The translations under genes were made by a program, and so were the position numbers. From positions 7,564,001 to 7,628,000 of the forward strand of contig NZ_JAUSQU010000001.1 in assembly GCF_030811455.1 (NCBI RefSeq): DNA of 64,000 nt, read 5' to 3'. The stretch is from Streptosporangium lutulentum (lineage in GTDB: Bacteria > Actinomycetota > Actinomycetes > Streptosporangiales > Streptosporangiaceae). How positions within the stretch are numbered: position 1 is the first letter of the stretch; each line of letters begins with the position of its first letter. The notes beneath the pieces were generated by a model, which was not told the DNA's origin, did not search any database, and was given only the letters and a program-made list of their open reading frames with translations. Below, piece after piece: positions 49,300 through 59,054 of this stretch.

Positions 49300-51873
49300 T
49301 CAGGATTGCAATCCGGCGAAGCCGTCGCCTACCGAGGCGGCCAGGCGAAGGTAGGACTCGCGGGTGGCGGGTTGCAGCCTTTCCAGGTCGATCTCCGCGC
49401 CCTCTTCGAGGTGTGGGTCGTAGGGGACGCGGATCACGGCGCGGCAGCGGGCTGCGAAGTGGGCTTCCAGGCGGTCGAGGTCCACCGTGGACTTTGACCG
49501 GGGACGGACGCTGCACAGGACCACCGTGGCGGAGCGGACCAGGTCTTCGTAATGGTGGGCTTCCAGCCAGTCCAGCGTCGCCGAGGCGGCGCGGGCGCCG
49601 TCGACGGACGGTGAGCTGACCAGAACGAGCTGGTCGGCCAGTCCGAGCACTCCGGACATGGCCGAGTGAAGCAGGCCGGTGCCGCAGTCGGTGATGCAGA
49701 TCGAGTAGAAGTTCTCCAGGACCTGGGAGACCGACTGGTAGTCCGACGCGCTGAACGCCTCGGACACCGACGGGTCGCGGTCGGAGGCGAGGATCTCCAG
49801 GCGGGACGGGGCCTGAGAGGTGAAAGCCCTTATGTCGACATAGCGCTTGATCTGCTGGCGCTCGTTGAGCAGGTCACGGACGGTGGCGGAGGTTTCGAGC
49901 TCGACCTTGTCCGACAGGGTGCCCCGATCGGGATTGGCGTCGACCGCGATGACCCTGTCGCCGCGGACCTGGGCGAGGGTCGCGCCGAGACCGACCGTGG
50001 TGGTGGTCTTGCCGACACCGCCCTTCAGGCTGAGTACGGCGACGCGGTGATGACCGGTGGCGACGGGGGTGCGAGCACGGCTGACCAGCTCGCGGCGACG
50101 GCGGACCTCGGGGGACTCCCCGGGCTTGATCAGGCCTGCCGACGCCTTGTAGATCAGCTTTCGCCACCCTCCGGCGGGCGAGTTGCGACGGCCCTTGAGC
50201 AGCGATTCGGGGTCCAGGCTGTCCGCCGACTGCCGGGGAACACCCGGAACCTGCGGCCGGGACGGGGTGCTGAAGGCGGGTGGCGGAACCGGTGACTGGC
50301 GACGGCGTGCCTGGTACGGCTCTCGCGCGGGCGTGATCGTGTCCGGTCCCGGCGCGAAGGCGGTCTCCCTCTCCGGAGCGGAGACCGTGTCCCGGCCGGT
50401 CGGAACCTGTTCGGCCCGGTCAGGGGAGACCCGGTCGGCCCGGTCGAAAGAGACCCGGTCAAAGGAAGGACGATCGGCGGGGGAAGGCGTGTCCCGGCTG
50501 GGCCCGAAGGCCGTGTCCCGTTCGCGGCCGAAAGCCGAAGGCCCGGAGAAGCCGGAGAAACCCGGAGAGTCCTGAGGGCCGGAGAAGTCCGAGCCGAACG
50601 AACCCGGGGCAGAACGATCCGGGGCAGAACGATCCGGCGACGGGGCCGGCTGCGGCCTGTCGGCGCCGAAGGATTGAGGGGTCCGGAACGGCTCGACCGG
50701 CTCGGAGCCGAAATGCCCGGACGTCGTCCTGGGTGACTCCTTGGCCTCGGCCGGTTCGGCGGCCTTGAAGATGGACCGGTCTCTGTCGTGTTCGCCGCCG
50801 TCGGTGAACCCTTCGGAATCCGTGCCGCCGGAGGTGAACCGATCAGACTCGGCACCGCCGACCGCGAACTGGCCCGTGCCCGAGGCGGAATCCGTACCGC
50901 TGACCGCGAACTGACCCGTCCCCGAAGCGGAATCGGCACCATCGGAGGTGGACCGGCCGGAATCCACACCGCCGACCGCGAACTGACCTGTGCCCGAGGC
51001 GGAATCCGTACCGCCGACCGCGAACTGACCCGTCCCCGAGGCGGAATCAGCACCGCCGGGGGTGAACCGATCGGACTCGGCATCACTGACCGCGAACGAA
51101 CCCGTCCCCGACGCGGAATCGGCGTCGCCGACCGCGAACTGACCCGTGCCCGAGGCGGAGTCCGTACCGCCGACCGCGAACTGACCCGTCCCCGAGGCGG
51201 AATCGGCGCCGCCGGAGGTGGACCGGCCGGAGTCCTTGCCGCCGAACTCCGAGCTGCCGAAGGTGAACCGCTGGGTTTCGGAGACCGTGGGCTCGAACGA
51301 GCCGGTGTCGGGGCCGAGGGGCCTGGCCGGAACGAGTTTGAAGGGCTCGGCCGGCTCGGCCGGACGGTGGGGTTGCTCGAACAGACCGCGGGACGGTTCC
51401 GGTTCGGGCTCCACGTACGGCGTGCGGATCGCGGGCTCGGTGAACTCACTCGGGGTGTAGGTGTCGGCGTCACCCGGCTCCTGGCGAGGTAACGGCTTGA
51501 GCGGCGCGAGGAACCCGTCGTTGTCCTGCTTGGTGGACGCGCTGGGGGGCGGCACGGTGAAGGCGCTCACCGTTTCGGAGACCTCCATCCACTCGGCCGC
51601 GTCGGCGTCTTCGGCCGGAGGAACGATCACGGTCGTGGATGCGCTCGCAGGCTGGTAGGCCGAGTCGACGGCCGCGCGGAACAGTGGCGACGACGTCGCG
51701 TCCGACTCGGTCGGCACCGAGCTCCAGGGGTCTTTCGGGTATGGCGAGATGACGGCGTCTTCCACCACGGCGGCGCTCTTCGCCGCGACGACAGGCGCCT
51801 CCTCCTGCTCCTTGATGGCGTCGAGCCATGCGAGCTGTTCCTCGAGAGATTCCTCACGATCGTGTCTTGCCAC
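49300..51873 (-). CDS. ParA/MinD-like ATPase with long repetitive disordered N-terminus
   Basis: An 857-aa protein from GTG 51873 with GAGGGG upstream. The C-terminal 250 residues form a SIMIBI ATPase with a deviant Walker A (VLSLKGGVGKTTTT, near residue 615), a switch region VDANPDRGTLSD and a final CITDCGTGL. It resembles the EspI/MinD-like ATPases of actinobacteria. The N-terminal 570 residues are disordered (Pro, Ser, Asp, Gly) and hold seven copies of DSASGTGxFAV near residues 225-365. ATP-driven positioning or secretion assistance is likely. No ESX gene is nearby. Confidence 0.85.
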   Translation of the reverse strand: MARHDREESLEEQLAWLDAIKEQEEAPVVAAKSAAVVEDAVISPYPKDPWSSVPTESDATSSPLFRAAVDSAYQPASASTTVIVPPAEDADAAEWMEVSETVSAFTVPPPSASTKQDNDGFLAPLKPLPRQEPGDADTYTPSEFTEPAIRTPYVEPEPEPSRGLFEQPHRPAEPAEPFKLVPARPLGPDTGSFEPTVSETQRFTFGSSEFGGKDSGRSTSGGADSASGTGQFAVGGTDSASGTGQFAVGDADSASGTGSFAVSDAESDRFTPGGADSASGTGQFAVGGTDSASGTGQFAVGGVDSGRSTSDGADSASGTGQFAVSGTDSASGTGQFAVGGAESDRFTSGGTDSEGFTDGGEHDRDRSIFKAAEPAEAKESPRTTSGHFGSEPVEPFRTPQSFGADRPQPAPSPDRSAPDRSAPGSFGSDFSGPQDSPGFSGFSGPSAFGRERDTAFGPSRDTPSPADRPSFDRVSFDRADRVSPDRAEQVPTGRDTVSAPERETAFAPGPDTITPAREPYQARRRQSPVPPPAFSTPSRPQVPGVPRQSADSLDPESLLKGRRNSPAGGWRKLIYKASAGLIKPGESPEVRRRRELVSRARTPVATGHHRVAVLSLKGGVGKTTTTVGLGATLAQVRGDRVIAVDANPDRGTLSDKVELETSATVRDLLNERQQIKRYVDIRAFTSQAPSRLEILASDRDPSVSEAFSASDYQSVSQVLENFYSICITDCGTGLLHSAMSGVLGLADQLVLVSSPSVDGARAASATLDWLEAHHYEDLVRSATVVLCSVRPRSKSTVDLDRLEAHFAARCRAVIRVPYDPHLEEGAEIDLERLQPATRESYLRLAASVGDGFAGLQS

Positions 51874-51990
51874 CGTGTTCCCCCTCGGGATGGGCATAAA
51901 AGGGCAGCAAACACATAGCAGGTTAACGCCTTGTGTTCTCGTCAACGCTCGCAACCACCAAGTTAGGGCTCAGCGGATACCTTTGGAAGC

Positions 51991-52947
51991 ATGCGCGCCA
52001 TCATGATCGACGAACCAGGTGGACCCGAAGTTCTGGTCTGGCGAGAGGTCCCCGACCCCCGGCCTGAGCGTGGCGAGGTCCTCATCGACGTGACCGCCTC
52101 GGCGGTCAACAGGGCCGACACGCTGCAGAGACAGGGTTTCTACAATCCGCCTCCCGGTGCCTCGCCGTACCCCGGGCTGGAATGCTCCGGCGTGGTCGCC
52201 GAGGTGGGTTCCGACGTCGAGGACTTCAAGGCGGGCGACCGGGTGTGCGCGCTGCTCGCCGGTGGCGGTTACGCGGAGAAGGTCGCGGTGCCCTGGCAGC
52301 AGGTCATGCGAATCCCTGACGGTGTGGACCTGGTCGAGGCCGCCGGACTGCCCGAGGTGGCGTGCACCGTCTGGTCCAACGTGTTCATGACCGCGCGGCT
52401 CAGGAAGGGCGAGACCCTTCTCGTTCACGGCGGTTCCAGCGGGATCGGGACGTTGGCCATACAGCTGGCGAAGGCGTTCGGCTCCCACGTGGTCGTCACC
52501 GCCGGCTCGGCCGAGAAGATCGCCCGCTGCCTGGAGCTGGGCGCGGACGAGGCGATCAACTACCGCGAGGAGGACTTCGCGGAAAAGGTCAAGGCCGATG
52601 TGATTCTCGACATCATGGGCGGCAAATATCTGCGGGGGAACGTGAAGGCCCTCAAGACCGGCGGACGGCTGGTCGTGATCGGGCTGCAGGGCGGCGCGAA
52701 GGGTGAGCTCGACCTGGGAGCGCTTCTGGCCAAGCGTGCCTCCGTGCACGGAACCACGCTCCGCGCGCGGCCCACCGACGAGAAGGGCGCCATCGTGCGC
52801 GGAACGGTGGACAACGTCTGGCCTCTCGTCGACGCCGGGGTGATCCGGCCCGTGGTGCACGCCCGGGTGCCCATGAGCGACGCCGCCGAAGCCCACAGGA
52901 TCATGGAAACCGGAGACCACATCGGGAAAATCCTGCTAGTAAGTTGA
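51991..52947 (+). CDS. NAD(P)H:quinone oxidoreductase (MDR family)
   Basis: A 318-aa zeta-crystallin-like medium-chain reductase without zinc ligands. The N-terminal GroES-like fold includes VNRADTLQRQGFYNPPPGASPYPGLECSG. The Rossmann motif is LLVHGGSSGIGTLAIQLAKAFG, followed by VVVTAGSAEKIARCLELGAD and the C-terminal RPVVHARVPMSDAAEAHRIMETGDHIGKILL. It reduces quinones with NADPH in the cytoplasm. Only 4 bp separate it from the bpa-like gene, so they form an operon; as I remember, this pairing also occurs in mycobacteria. Confidence 0.94.
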   Translation: MRAIMIDEPGGPEVLVWREVPDPRPERGEVLIDVTASAVNRADTLQRQGFYNPPPGASPYPGLECSGVVAEVGSDVEDFKAGDRVCALLAGGGYAEKVAVPWQQVMRIPDGVDLVEAAGLPEVACTVWSNVFMTARLRKGETLLVHGGSSGIGTLAIQLAKAFGSHVVVTAGSAEKIARCLELGADEAINYREEDFAEKVKADVILDIMGGKYLRGNVKALKTGGRLVVIGLQGGAKGELDLGALLAKRASVHGTTLRARPTDEKGAIVRGTVDNVWPLVDAGVIRPVVHARVPMSDAAEAHRIMETGDHIGKILLVS

Positions 52948-52951
52948 GGTT

Positions 52952-53467
52952 ATGAACGCTGAGGAGAGCACTCCGCACATCGTGGTCATGGGACCCCAGG
53001 GAGGTCAGAACGAGGAGGACGGCGGGGAGCGGTCCGTCGCCGACCTGGTCGAGCAGCCTGCCAAGGTGATGCGCATCGGCAGCATGATCCGCCAGCTCCT
53101 CGAGGAGGTTCGCGCGGCTCCGCTGGACGAGGCCAGCCGCAAGCGCCTCAAGGAGATCCACCAGAGTTCCATCAAGGAGCTTGAGGACGGTTTGGCGCCC
53201 GAGCTGGTCGACGAGCTTGAACGACTGTCGTTGCCCTTCACCGAGGACAACAACGGCACCCCGCCGAGCGAGGCCGAGCTGAGGGTCGCCCACGCGCAGT
53301 TGGTCGGCTGGCTTGAGGGGCTGTTCCACGGGATACAGACCACGCTTTTCGCCCAGCAGATGGCGGCTCGGGCTCAATTGGAGAACATGCGCAGGGCGCT
53401 CCCCGGCGGTGTGTCCCTCCAGCAGCAGGAAGGGCCGCAGGGCGGCAGTTCGGGTCCCTACCTGTAA
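52952..53467 (+). CDS. bpa: Bacterial proteasome activator (Bpa/PafE-like)
   Basis: A 171-aa protein of the DUF2587 family. The helical core is RSVADLVEQPAKVMRIGSMIRQLLEEVRAAPLDEASRKRLKEIHQSSIKELEDGLAPELVDELERL, followed by VAHAQLVGWLEGLFHGIQTTLFAQQMAARAQLENMRRALP. It ends in GPYL; the canonical C-terminal GQYL motif docks on the 20S proteasome and opens its gate without ATP. Here Gln is replaced by Pro, which keeps the Tyr-Leu end. It is translationally close to the reductase gene. Confidence 0.92.
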   Translation: MNAEESTPHIVVMGPQGGQNEEDGGERSVADLVEQPAKVMRIGSMIRQLLEEVRAAPLDEASRKRLKEIHQSSIKELEDGLAPELVDELERLSLPFTEDNNGTPPSEAELRVAHAQLVGWLEGLFHGIQTTLFAQQMAARAQLENMRRALPGGVSLQQQEGPQGGSSGPYL

Positions 53468-53525
53468 CAGGCCCCGCTCCCGGAAGCCTTTAGCCGCGAG
53501 AGCTCGTCGAGAGTCTCGGAAGGCC

Positions 53526-54323
53526 TTACCCGTAGAGCTCCTCAAGGACTCTGGCGACCCCGTCGTCGTTGTTGGCCGCGGTCACGTGATCGACCGCGGC
53601 CAACACCTTCGTGTGGGCGTTGGCGACCGCGTAGGAAGTACCGGCCCACTGCAGCATGGGCAGATCATTGGGCATGTCCCCGAACGCGATCACGTCGGCG
53701 GGTTTGATCTCCTGTGTCTCCGCGAGATCGGCCAGTGCCGTGGCCTTCGTGACGCCCAGCGCGCTCATCTCGATCAGAGCCCGGCCGCTGGAGTGGGTGG
53801 GGGTGACCAGATCACCGACCAGTTCGCAGACCGTCGCCTGGAGAATGTCGGGATCCATCCGAGGGTGCAGGGCCAGGAGTTTGGCGCAGGGCTGTGAGGT
53901 GAGTGTGGCCATTCCGACACGGAGCCCGACGACCTCCCGCCTATCCCAGCCCCCGAGACGGAAGTCCGATTCGTGAGCGAATCCGCCTTCGTATTCCACC
54001 GCGAAGGCCAGCTCGGGAACCTTTTCGCGGAGTCGTCTAACGACCTCTTCGAGCACGTCTGAGTGCATTAGATGGGATTTGACGATCTGTTCGGTGTGCA
54101 GGTCGTAGACAAGGGCGCCATTGGCGCATATGGCCAGCCCCCGATGGTGCACGACTGCCGCAACCGTGTGCATCCATCGAGGTGGCCTACCGGTCACGAA
54201 GACCAGCGTGGCCCCGGCGTTCTCCACGAGCGCGAATGCGGCTGCGGTACGAGGGGAGACGGTGCCGTCCGAGCGCAGAGCGGTGCCGTCAAGGTCGGTG
54301 GCGACAAGCTTGGGGCTTCCCAT
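53526..54323 (-). CDS. Cof-type HAD-superfamily phosphatase
   Basis: A 265-aa HAD hydrolase. Motif I is LVATDLDGTALRSDG (two Asp), motif II FVTGRPPRWM, and motif III/IV GVTKATALADLAETQEI..VIAFGDMPNDLPML with the catalytic Asp pair. A C2B cap domain lies between. It dephosphorylates sugar phosphates or similar metabolites. The start ATG at 54323 (MGSPKLVATDLDG) fits the family better than the upstream ATG. Convergent with bpa. Confidence 0.92.
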   Translation of the reverse strand: MGSPKLVATDLDGTALRSDGTVSPRTAAAFALVENAGATLVFVTGRPPRWMHTVAAVVHHRGLAICANGALVYDLHTEQIVKSHLMHSDVLEEVVRRLREKVPELAFAVEYEGGFAHESDFRLGGWDRREVVGLRVGMATLTSQPCAKLLALHPRMDPDILQATVCELVGDLVTPTHSSGRALIEMSALGVTKATALADLAETQEIKPADVIAFGDMPNDLPMLQWAGTSYAVANAHTKVLAAVDHVTAANNDDGVARVLEELYG

Positions 54324-54559
54324 AACAGGTCCAGTCTGCACTGTGATCCTCACTGTGCCAGACCCGGGATCTCTGACAGAGGAATCTTCCTGATGGCGGG
54401 AACACGGTCTCTGCGGATAGTGTTAGATGTGATGGCGTTGTATTAGCTGAATCCCGTTGTGAAAACCAGTTTGACTGAGCCACCCCGGGGCCCGCTGTAC
54501 GACACATGGGGTTCACGAGGTGTGATTCCCAAAGTTTCAAATCCTGAGGGAGAGCTTTA

Positions 54560-54763
54560 ATGGCTCAGGGAACCGTCAAGTGGTTCAACGCTGAAAAGGG
54601 CTTCGGCTTCATCGCACCGGATGGCGGTGCACCGGATGTGTTCGTGCACTTCTCCGAGATCCAAGGCAACGGCTACCGTAGCCTCGAAGACGGCCAGCGG
54701 GTCGAGTTCGAGATCACGCAGGGCCAGAAGGGCCCGCAGGCCTCGCAGGTCCGCGCCGTCTGA
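54560..54763 (+). CDS. Cold-shock protein
   Basis: A 67-aa CspA-family protein with RNP1 ([11 protein letters not shown]) and RNP2 (DVFVHFSEI), binding single-stranded nucleic acid. GGGAGAG lies upstream of the ATG. The upstream region 54430-54555 is AT-richer and may hold a structured 5' leader, usual for csp genes. A strong terminator follows. Confidence 0.96.
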   Translation: MAQGTVKWFNAEKGFGFIAPDGGAPDVFVHFSEIQGNGYRSLEDGQRVEFEITQGQKGPQASQVRAV

Positions 54764-54785
54764 CGCATAGACCTCTAGTTGCCGG

Positions 54786-54822
54786 AGAAGGCGGAGTTCG
54801 CGTAAAGCGAACTCCGCCTTCT
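54786..54822 (+). terminator. Rho-independent-like terminator of the cold-shock gene
   Basis: A perfect 16-bp stem (AGAAGGCGGAGTTCGC / GCGAACTCCGCCTTCT) with a 5-base loop, 22 bp after the stop. Confidence 0.92.
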
Positions 54823-54970
54823 TCGTTCCCGGGGGCCCCTCACTCGTGGCCCGGGCCGGTGGGGCGCCGCCCCGGTGCCGTCTCACGGGTCGACCCGTCG
54901 AAGGGGCACGACCCGGTCACGAACGCCGCCTCACTCGAACCAGGTCGCATCGCGGCGGGTCTATTCGCCT

Positions 54971-56737
54971 ATGGAGCATCCGCGCGGTTCCGTCCTCGTC
55001 TGGCTCGGGCACCCGGCGACCGTGGTCGCCACCTTCGTATTGCCGGTCAACGACCATCTCCTCAAGGCCCGGTGGCCCGGTCCGGTCACCGGCAAGCTGA
55101 GCGACGTCGCGGGGCTGATGGTCGCCCCGCCCCTGCTCGCCCTCGTCTTCTCTCTGGCTCTCGCCCTGTCCCGCCTTCCGACCCTCACCCTGTCCCGGAC
55201 CGTCCCCTCTTCCCCTGCCCTCGCTCCTTCCCAGCCCGGCCCCCTCTTTCCCTCCCGAGCCGGCCCTCTCGATCTCTCCCGGATCGGCCCCCTCGTCGTC
55301 ACCCGGTTCGCCGCCCTCGCCGCGATCATCACCACCGGCGTCGGCTTCATCCTGGTCAAGAGCACGGGGGCGGGCGCGGAGTTCGCCTCCCGGGTATGGA
55401 CCCTGGTCGCGGGTCCCTCACGGGTCCTGGCCGACCCGACCGATCTGGTGGCCCTGCCCGCGCTCGGTGTCACCTGGCTGATCTGGCGCGGGTGCCAGAC
55501 CGATCAGGCCGTACGGCGTGCCCGCGCGCTGATCATCGTCCCCGTCGCCCTGTTCGGGGTGACCGCCACCTCCGCCACCTCTCCGCCGTCCACCGCGAAG
55601 CAGGTCTCCGCGAACGATGAGGTCATCACCGTCGTCCGCGACCACGACTTCGTCTCCAACGAGACGGTCCTGTCCTACGACGGCGGCCGCACGTGGACCG
55701 TCCCTTCCCGGCCCGGCGCCGCACCGATCCCGGTGTCTCCGTTCTTCCCGACGCCCCCGAGCCCCGCAGGCCCCCCAAGCCCCCGGAGCTCTCCGTTCTT
55801 CCCCGACTCCCCGGACCCCGCGAACCCTCCGGACTCTCGCCGCCCCACGAGCTCGCCGTACTTCCCGAATTTCCCGGACTCCCCGGCTCCCGGTTTCCCG
55901 CGAGCCACGCCCCCGCCCCTCGCGCCCTCTCCCGCGACCCGGGTCTGCGTGCCCGGCGAGCCCCTGCACTGCTACCGCGTAGCCCCACCGCGATTCGCCG
56001 TGGACGAGTCATGGGACGGCGGAGCCACCTGGGAGACATCCTGGGGCGTCTCGGAACGACGGGAGAGAGCCCTGCGGCGGTTGAGCCCGGACAGGCCCCC
56101 GGTCGCCTGGGAGGGCTCTCAGGCGGTCGCGGTGCAGCGGGTGACCGGCGGCCACGTGGTGGTCGTGGCCAACGGCCGCGACGGCATCGCCGTACGCGAC
56201 GCGCGGGGGACCTGGCGGCGACTCGGTTTCTCGGCCGAGGGCTTCTCCCCGGACACGGCGCCCCCGCTCCACCTGCCGGACGTCGACCTGGGGACGGAGC
56301 GCCTCATCGGCTTCTTCGTCGGCCTGATCGCCTTCATGGCCGGCATGGCCGGGGCCCGCCGCCATGAACCGCGGGTCAACGGCCTGGCCGTGTCCGCGTA
56401 CGTCCTCGCCTCCGTCGGGTTCGTCCTCAGCCTGCCGTCCGGCGGCCCTCTGCCGTTCGTGCTCGGCATCGCCTGCGCCCTCACCGCGGCGGCTCTCACG
56501 GCGACGGCGGCGGTCCGGGCCCGCGTATCCGTCCGGACCTGGTTCGCGCTGCTCGCCCTCGCTCCTTGCACGTCGTTCGTGATCTGGGCGACCTTCTCCG
56601 TCTGGAGGTCGGGCACCCTTGAGGACTACTCGACGGCGGGGTTCCTCGCCTGGCTCGCCGGCGGCGCCGGGGTCGGGGCATCCGTCCTGGTCGGCTGGAC
56701 GACCGCGAGGAAGGACGCGGGGCATCCGGCGGCATGA
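54971..56737 (+). CDS. Multi-helix membrane protein with a Pro-rich extracytoplasmic domain
   Basis: A 588-aa protein from ATG 54971. The N-terminal region has helices with the motif LPVNDHLLKARWPGPVTGKLSDVAGLMVAPPLLAL. Next come a Pro/Ser-rich loop, more helices, and an extracytoplasmic part with a beta-propeller-like strand (SYDGGRTWTV, WDGGATWETSWG; Asp-box or BNR-like) separated by low-complexity PSPR/PDSP sequence. Four or five C-terminal helices follow. No family beyond that is recognised. The Asp-box motifs may indicate a small sialidase-like propeller. Confidence 0.7.
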   Translation: MEHPRGSVLVWLGHPATVVATFVLPVNDHLLKARWPGPVTGKLSDVAGLMVAPPLLALVFSLALALSRLPTLTLSRTVPSSPALAPSQPGPLFPSRAGPLDLSRIGPLVVTRFAALAAIITTGVGFILVKSTGAGAEFASRVWTLVAGPSRVLADPTDLVALPALGVTWLIWRGCQTDQAVRRARALIIVPVALFGVTATSATSPPSTAKQVSANDEVITVVRDHDFVSNETVLSYDGGRTWTVPSRPGAAPIPVSPFFPTPPSPAGPPSPRSSPFFPDSPDPANPPDSRRPTSSPYFPNFPDSPAPGFPRATPPPLAPSPATRVCVPGEPLHCYRVAPPRFAVDESWDGGATWETSWGVSERRERALRRLSPDRPPVAWEGSQAVAVQRVTGGHVVVVANGRDGIAVRDARGTWRRLGFSAEGFSPDTAPPLHLPDVDLGTERLIGFFVGLIAFMAGMAGARRHEPRVNGLAVSAYVLASVGFVLSLPSGGPLPFVLGIACALTAAALTATAAVRARVSVRTWFALLALAPCTSFVIWATFSVWRSGTLEDYSTAGFLAWLAGGAGVGASVLVGWTTARKDAGHPAA

Positions 56738-56956
56738 ACGCGGGAAGGCCCCGCCGTGGGTGTGACACCGTTGGCGAAGTAGATAAGACAGAAGCGGCCC
56801 CGTGATCACTAATGTGATCACGGGGCCATTTCACGTGTTGGGGGGCGTGTGCCTGGCCAGCTTCACCGCTGGAGACCACCAAAACTCCTGTGACGACGGG
56901 GATGACAACCAGCTCAGGGATGCACGTCGGATCCGCGCGGCCTCTAGGCTTTGCCC

Positions 56957-57319
56957 GTGAAGACGGACGACTTAACCGGGCGCATCGTCGCCACTGTCGC
57001 AGTCCTGATTGGGGACGTGGCTCTGTTGGTGGCTACGAGCTTCGCGATCCGCTGGGCATTCAACCGGGGCGTGCTGTGCGACGGCGCCAGTGTGCTCTGC
57101 TCGGGCGGAGACCCCTCTCCCGCGCAGTGGCAGGCGGAGATGACCTTTCGCTCCACTGTCGCCTACGGTTCCTTCACAGTCATGGCCTTGATCTTGATCG
57201 TCACTGGGGTTGCTGCCTGGCGGCGCCGACGTCATGGCATCGTGGTCATGCAGCTCATGGCCTTCGCGGCCGTGGCGGCGCTCGCGGCCTTGTGGGAGCC
57301 GTACACTCCGCTGCACTGA
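56957..57319 (+). CDS. Small membrane protein, passenger of the IS1182-type element
   Basis: A 120-aa protein with three transmembrane helices (GRIVATVAVLIGDVALLVATSFAIRW; TVAYGSFTVMALILIVTGVAAW; IVVMQLMAFAAVAALAALW) and two Cys in the first loop (VLCDGASVLCSGG). The GTG at 56957 is preferred; TAGGCT 11 bp upstream could be a -10 for a leaderless mRNA. It lies inside the terminal repeats of the IS and convergent to the transposase. No transposition function is known for such a protein. Confidence 0.65.
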   Translation: MKTDDLTGRIVATVAVLIGDVALLVATSFAIRWAFNRGVLCDGASVLCSGGDPSPAQWQAEMTFRSTVAYGSFTVMALILIVTGVAAWRRRRHGIVVMQLMAFAAVAALAALWEPYTPLH

Positions 57320-57379
57320 CAGGTCTTTGCTCTGACGACTGGTAACAGGAGTTGCAGACACCTTCTTAGTTGAATCTCA

Positions 57380-59035
57380 TCATGCTGCCGGAAGCAGAGC
57401 GGCGAAATGCGAGGTGCGGGTCGGGGCCAGCGGCGTTCCGGTAAGCCATGCGTCGAGCCTGGTGAGGTTCATCGCCGCGGCGATGAGTAGGTGCTGGAGG
57501 TGGGTCTTGGCGGTCCCGCGGTAGCGGGATCTGCGCAGGCCAAAGCCTTTGACGCCTTGGGCGATGGTGCCCTCCACGCCTGCCCGGTGGGCATAGCGTT
57601 GCTGCCATTGGTCGGTGCTTTGCCGCTGCCGGGCGCGTTGCAGGGCTTCATGCTCCTGCTGTGGGCGCAGGGTGATGCGCCGACCTTTGGCCCCGCGGGT
57701 GCACAGGTCCCGGCTGAGACAGGCCTTGCAGTCACGCATGGAAAAGCGCACCCGGATGACCGGAGTTCCGCCTTGGTCGGTTTCGTTGGCCCAGGGCAGG
57801 CTGGTGGCTCCGGTGGGGCAGGTCATGGCGCGGTTGTCCCAGTCGATGGCGAAGTCGTTGACGGCAAAGCCGTTGCCCTCGGCGTTTTGCCAGGCATTGT
57901 CGGGCATCATCGGTCCCAGTAGTTCTATGCCGCGACGATCGGCGCGGGCGAGGTTGTGCGCGCTCATGTAGCCCTTGTCGGCCAAGTGCACCGCCGGTGT
58001 CAGCCCACGCGAGGCCAGGGCCTCCTGAACCTGGTCGGTGGCCTCGTAGTCGCTGCCGGGCGACGGCGCGGTGATCACGTTAGTGATCAAATGCGGGGCG
58101 TCGGTGTCGCACGTCTCGGTGAGGTGGACCTTGTAGCCGTCCCAGTGCGAGTCGCGCTTGGTACCGGATCGTGCGTCGCCGTCGTAGGGCGAGATCTGGC
58201 GGATCGTGCCTGGAGGCTGCTCGTCAGAAGTTAGCCAGCGCAGTTGATTGTCGATGGTGACGTACTGCTGGATCCACACGTGGCGCAGGGTCTGCACCGC
58301 GGGGATGTCGCGCAGCCATCCAGGAGCGGCCTGCGAATACACCGCGCACAGGACGCCGTTCCCGTCGGCGCCGATCTCGTGGCCGAAGTGGATGCGTTCG
58401 GCCTTGCTCTTGGGCAGTCGATAGTCCTCGACGCGGGCCTCATAACGTTCGAACCATCCGGGTTCGGCCTGAGCCAGCAGCCAGTCGGGTGCGGCGGCGG
58501 CCAGCGCGTTAAGCGCGGCGCGCACCGTTTCATGCACCTGCTCCAGCCGATTCATCGTGCGCATGGCCATGAGCACGTGGGTGGAGTCGGTCCGCTGCCG
58601 GCCCCCGGCTCGAAGCAGCCCGGCGGTCACGGCACGATCCAGGATCGTGTCCAGCAGGCTTTGTTCAAGCGATCCTGCGATCAGGCGAGCCCGAAACTCG
58701 CTGAGCACCGAGTAGTCAAAGCCCGCGTCGGTCAGCTCTAACCCGAGCGCGTACTTCCAGTCGATCCGCGCCCGCACGGCCTCGGCCGCCTGCCGGTCGG
58801 ACAGTCCCTCGCCGAACTGCAGGATCGACACCAGCGCCAGCCGAGCCGGGGACAGCGCTGGACGGCCGCGGGCGGAGAACGCCGCGGCGAAGTCCCTGTC
58901 CTGGAACAGGACACCCAACGCATCTCGGATACGGATCGCCAGGCTGCCCTTCGGGAAGGCTGCCCGAGCTACCGCCAGAGTGGCCGCCGGAATCTGATCG
59001 GAACCAGTCGAACGCAGCGACACCCACGACTCCAT
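57380..59035 (-). CDS. IS1182-family transposase
   Basis: A 551-aa transposase. It has the N-terminal DUF772 domain (GRPALSPARLALVSILQFGEGLSDRQAAEAVRARIDWKYALGLEL), and catalytic Asp in RTDSTHVLMAMR and LADKGYMSAHNL. The C-terminal DDE_Tnp_1_6 part has CPTGA, a Cys pair (CKACLSRDLCTRG) and HRAGVEGTIAQGVKGFGLRRSRYRG, with the third acidic residue in AGVEGT. Full length, and probably active given the matching flanks of the element. Confidence 0.92.
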   Translation of the reverse strand: MESWVSLRSTGSDQIPAATLAVARAAFPKGSLAIRIRDALGVLFQDRDFAAAFSARGRPALSPARLALVSILQFGEGLSDRQAAEAVRARIDWKYALGLELTDAGFDYSVLSEFRARLIAGSLEQSLLDTILDRAVTAGLLRAGGRQRTDSTHVLMAMRTMNRLEQVHETVRAALNALAAAAPDWLLAQAEPGWFERYEARVEDYRLPKSKAERIHFGHEIGADGNGVLCAVYSQAAPGWLRDIPAVQTLRHVWIQQYVTIDNQLRWLTSDEQPPGTIRQISPYDGDARSGTKRDSHWDGYKVHLTETCDTDAPHLITNVITAPSPGSDYEATDQVQEALASRGLTPAVHLADKGYMSAHNLARADRRGIELLGPMMPDNAWQNAEGNGFAVNDFAIDWDNRAMTCPTGATSLPWANETDQGGTPVIRVRFSMRDCKACLSRDLCTRGAKGRRITLRPQQEHEALQRARQRQSTDQWQQRYAHRAGVEGTIAQGVKGFGLRRSRYRGTAKTHLQHLLIAAAMNLTRLDAWLTGTPLAPTRTSHFAALLPAA

Positions 59036-59054
59036 CCGCGACCAAGAACGGCAG

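Noticed and set aside
50850-51230. CRISPR-like repeat array
   Set aside because: The repeats are in frame, encode DSASGTGxFAV, lack unique spacers of constant length and sit inside a long gene.
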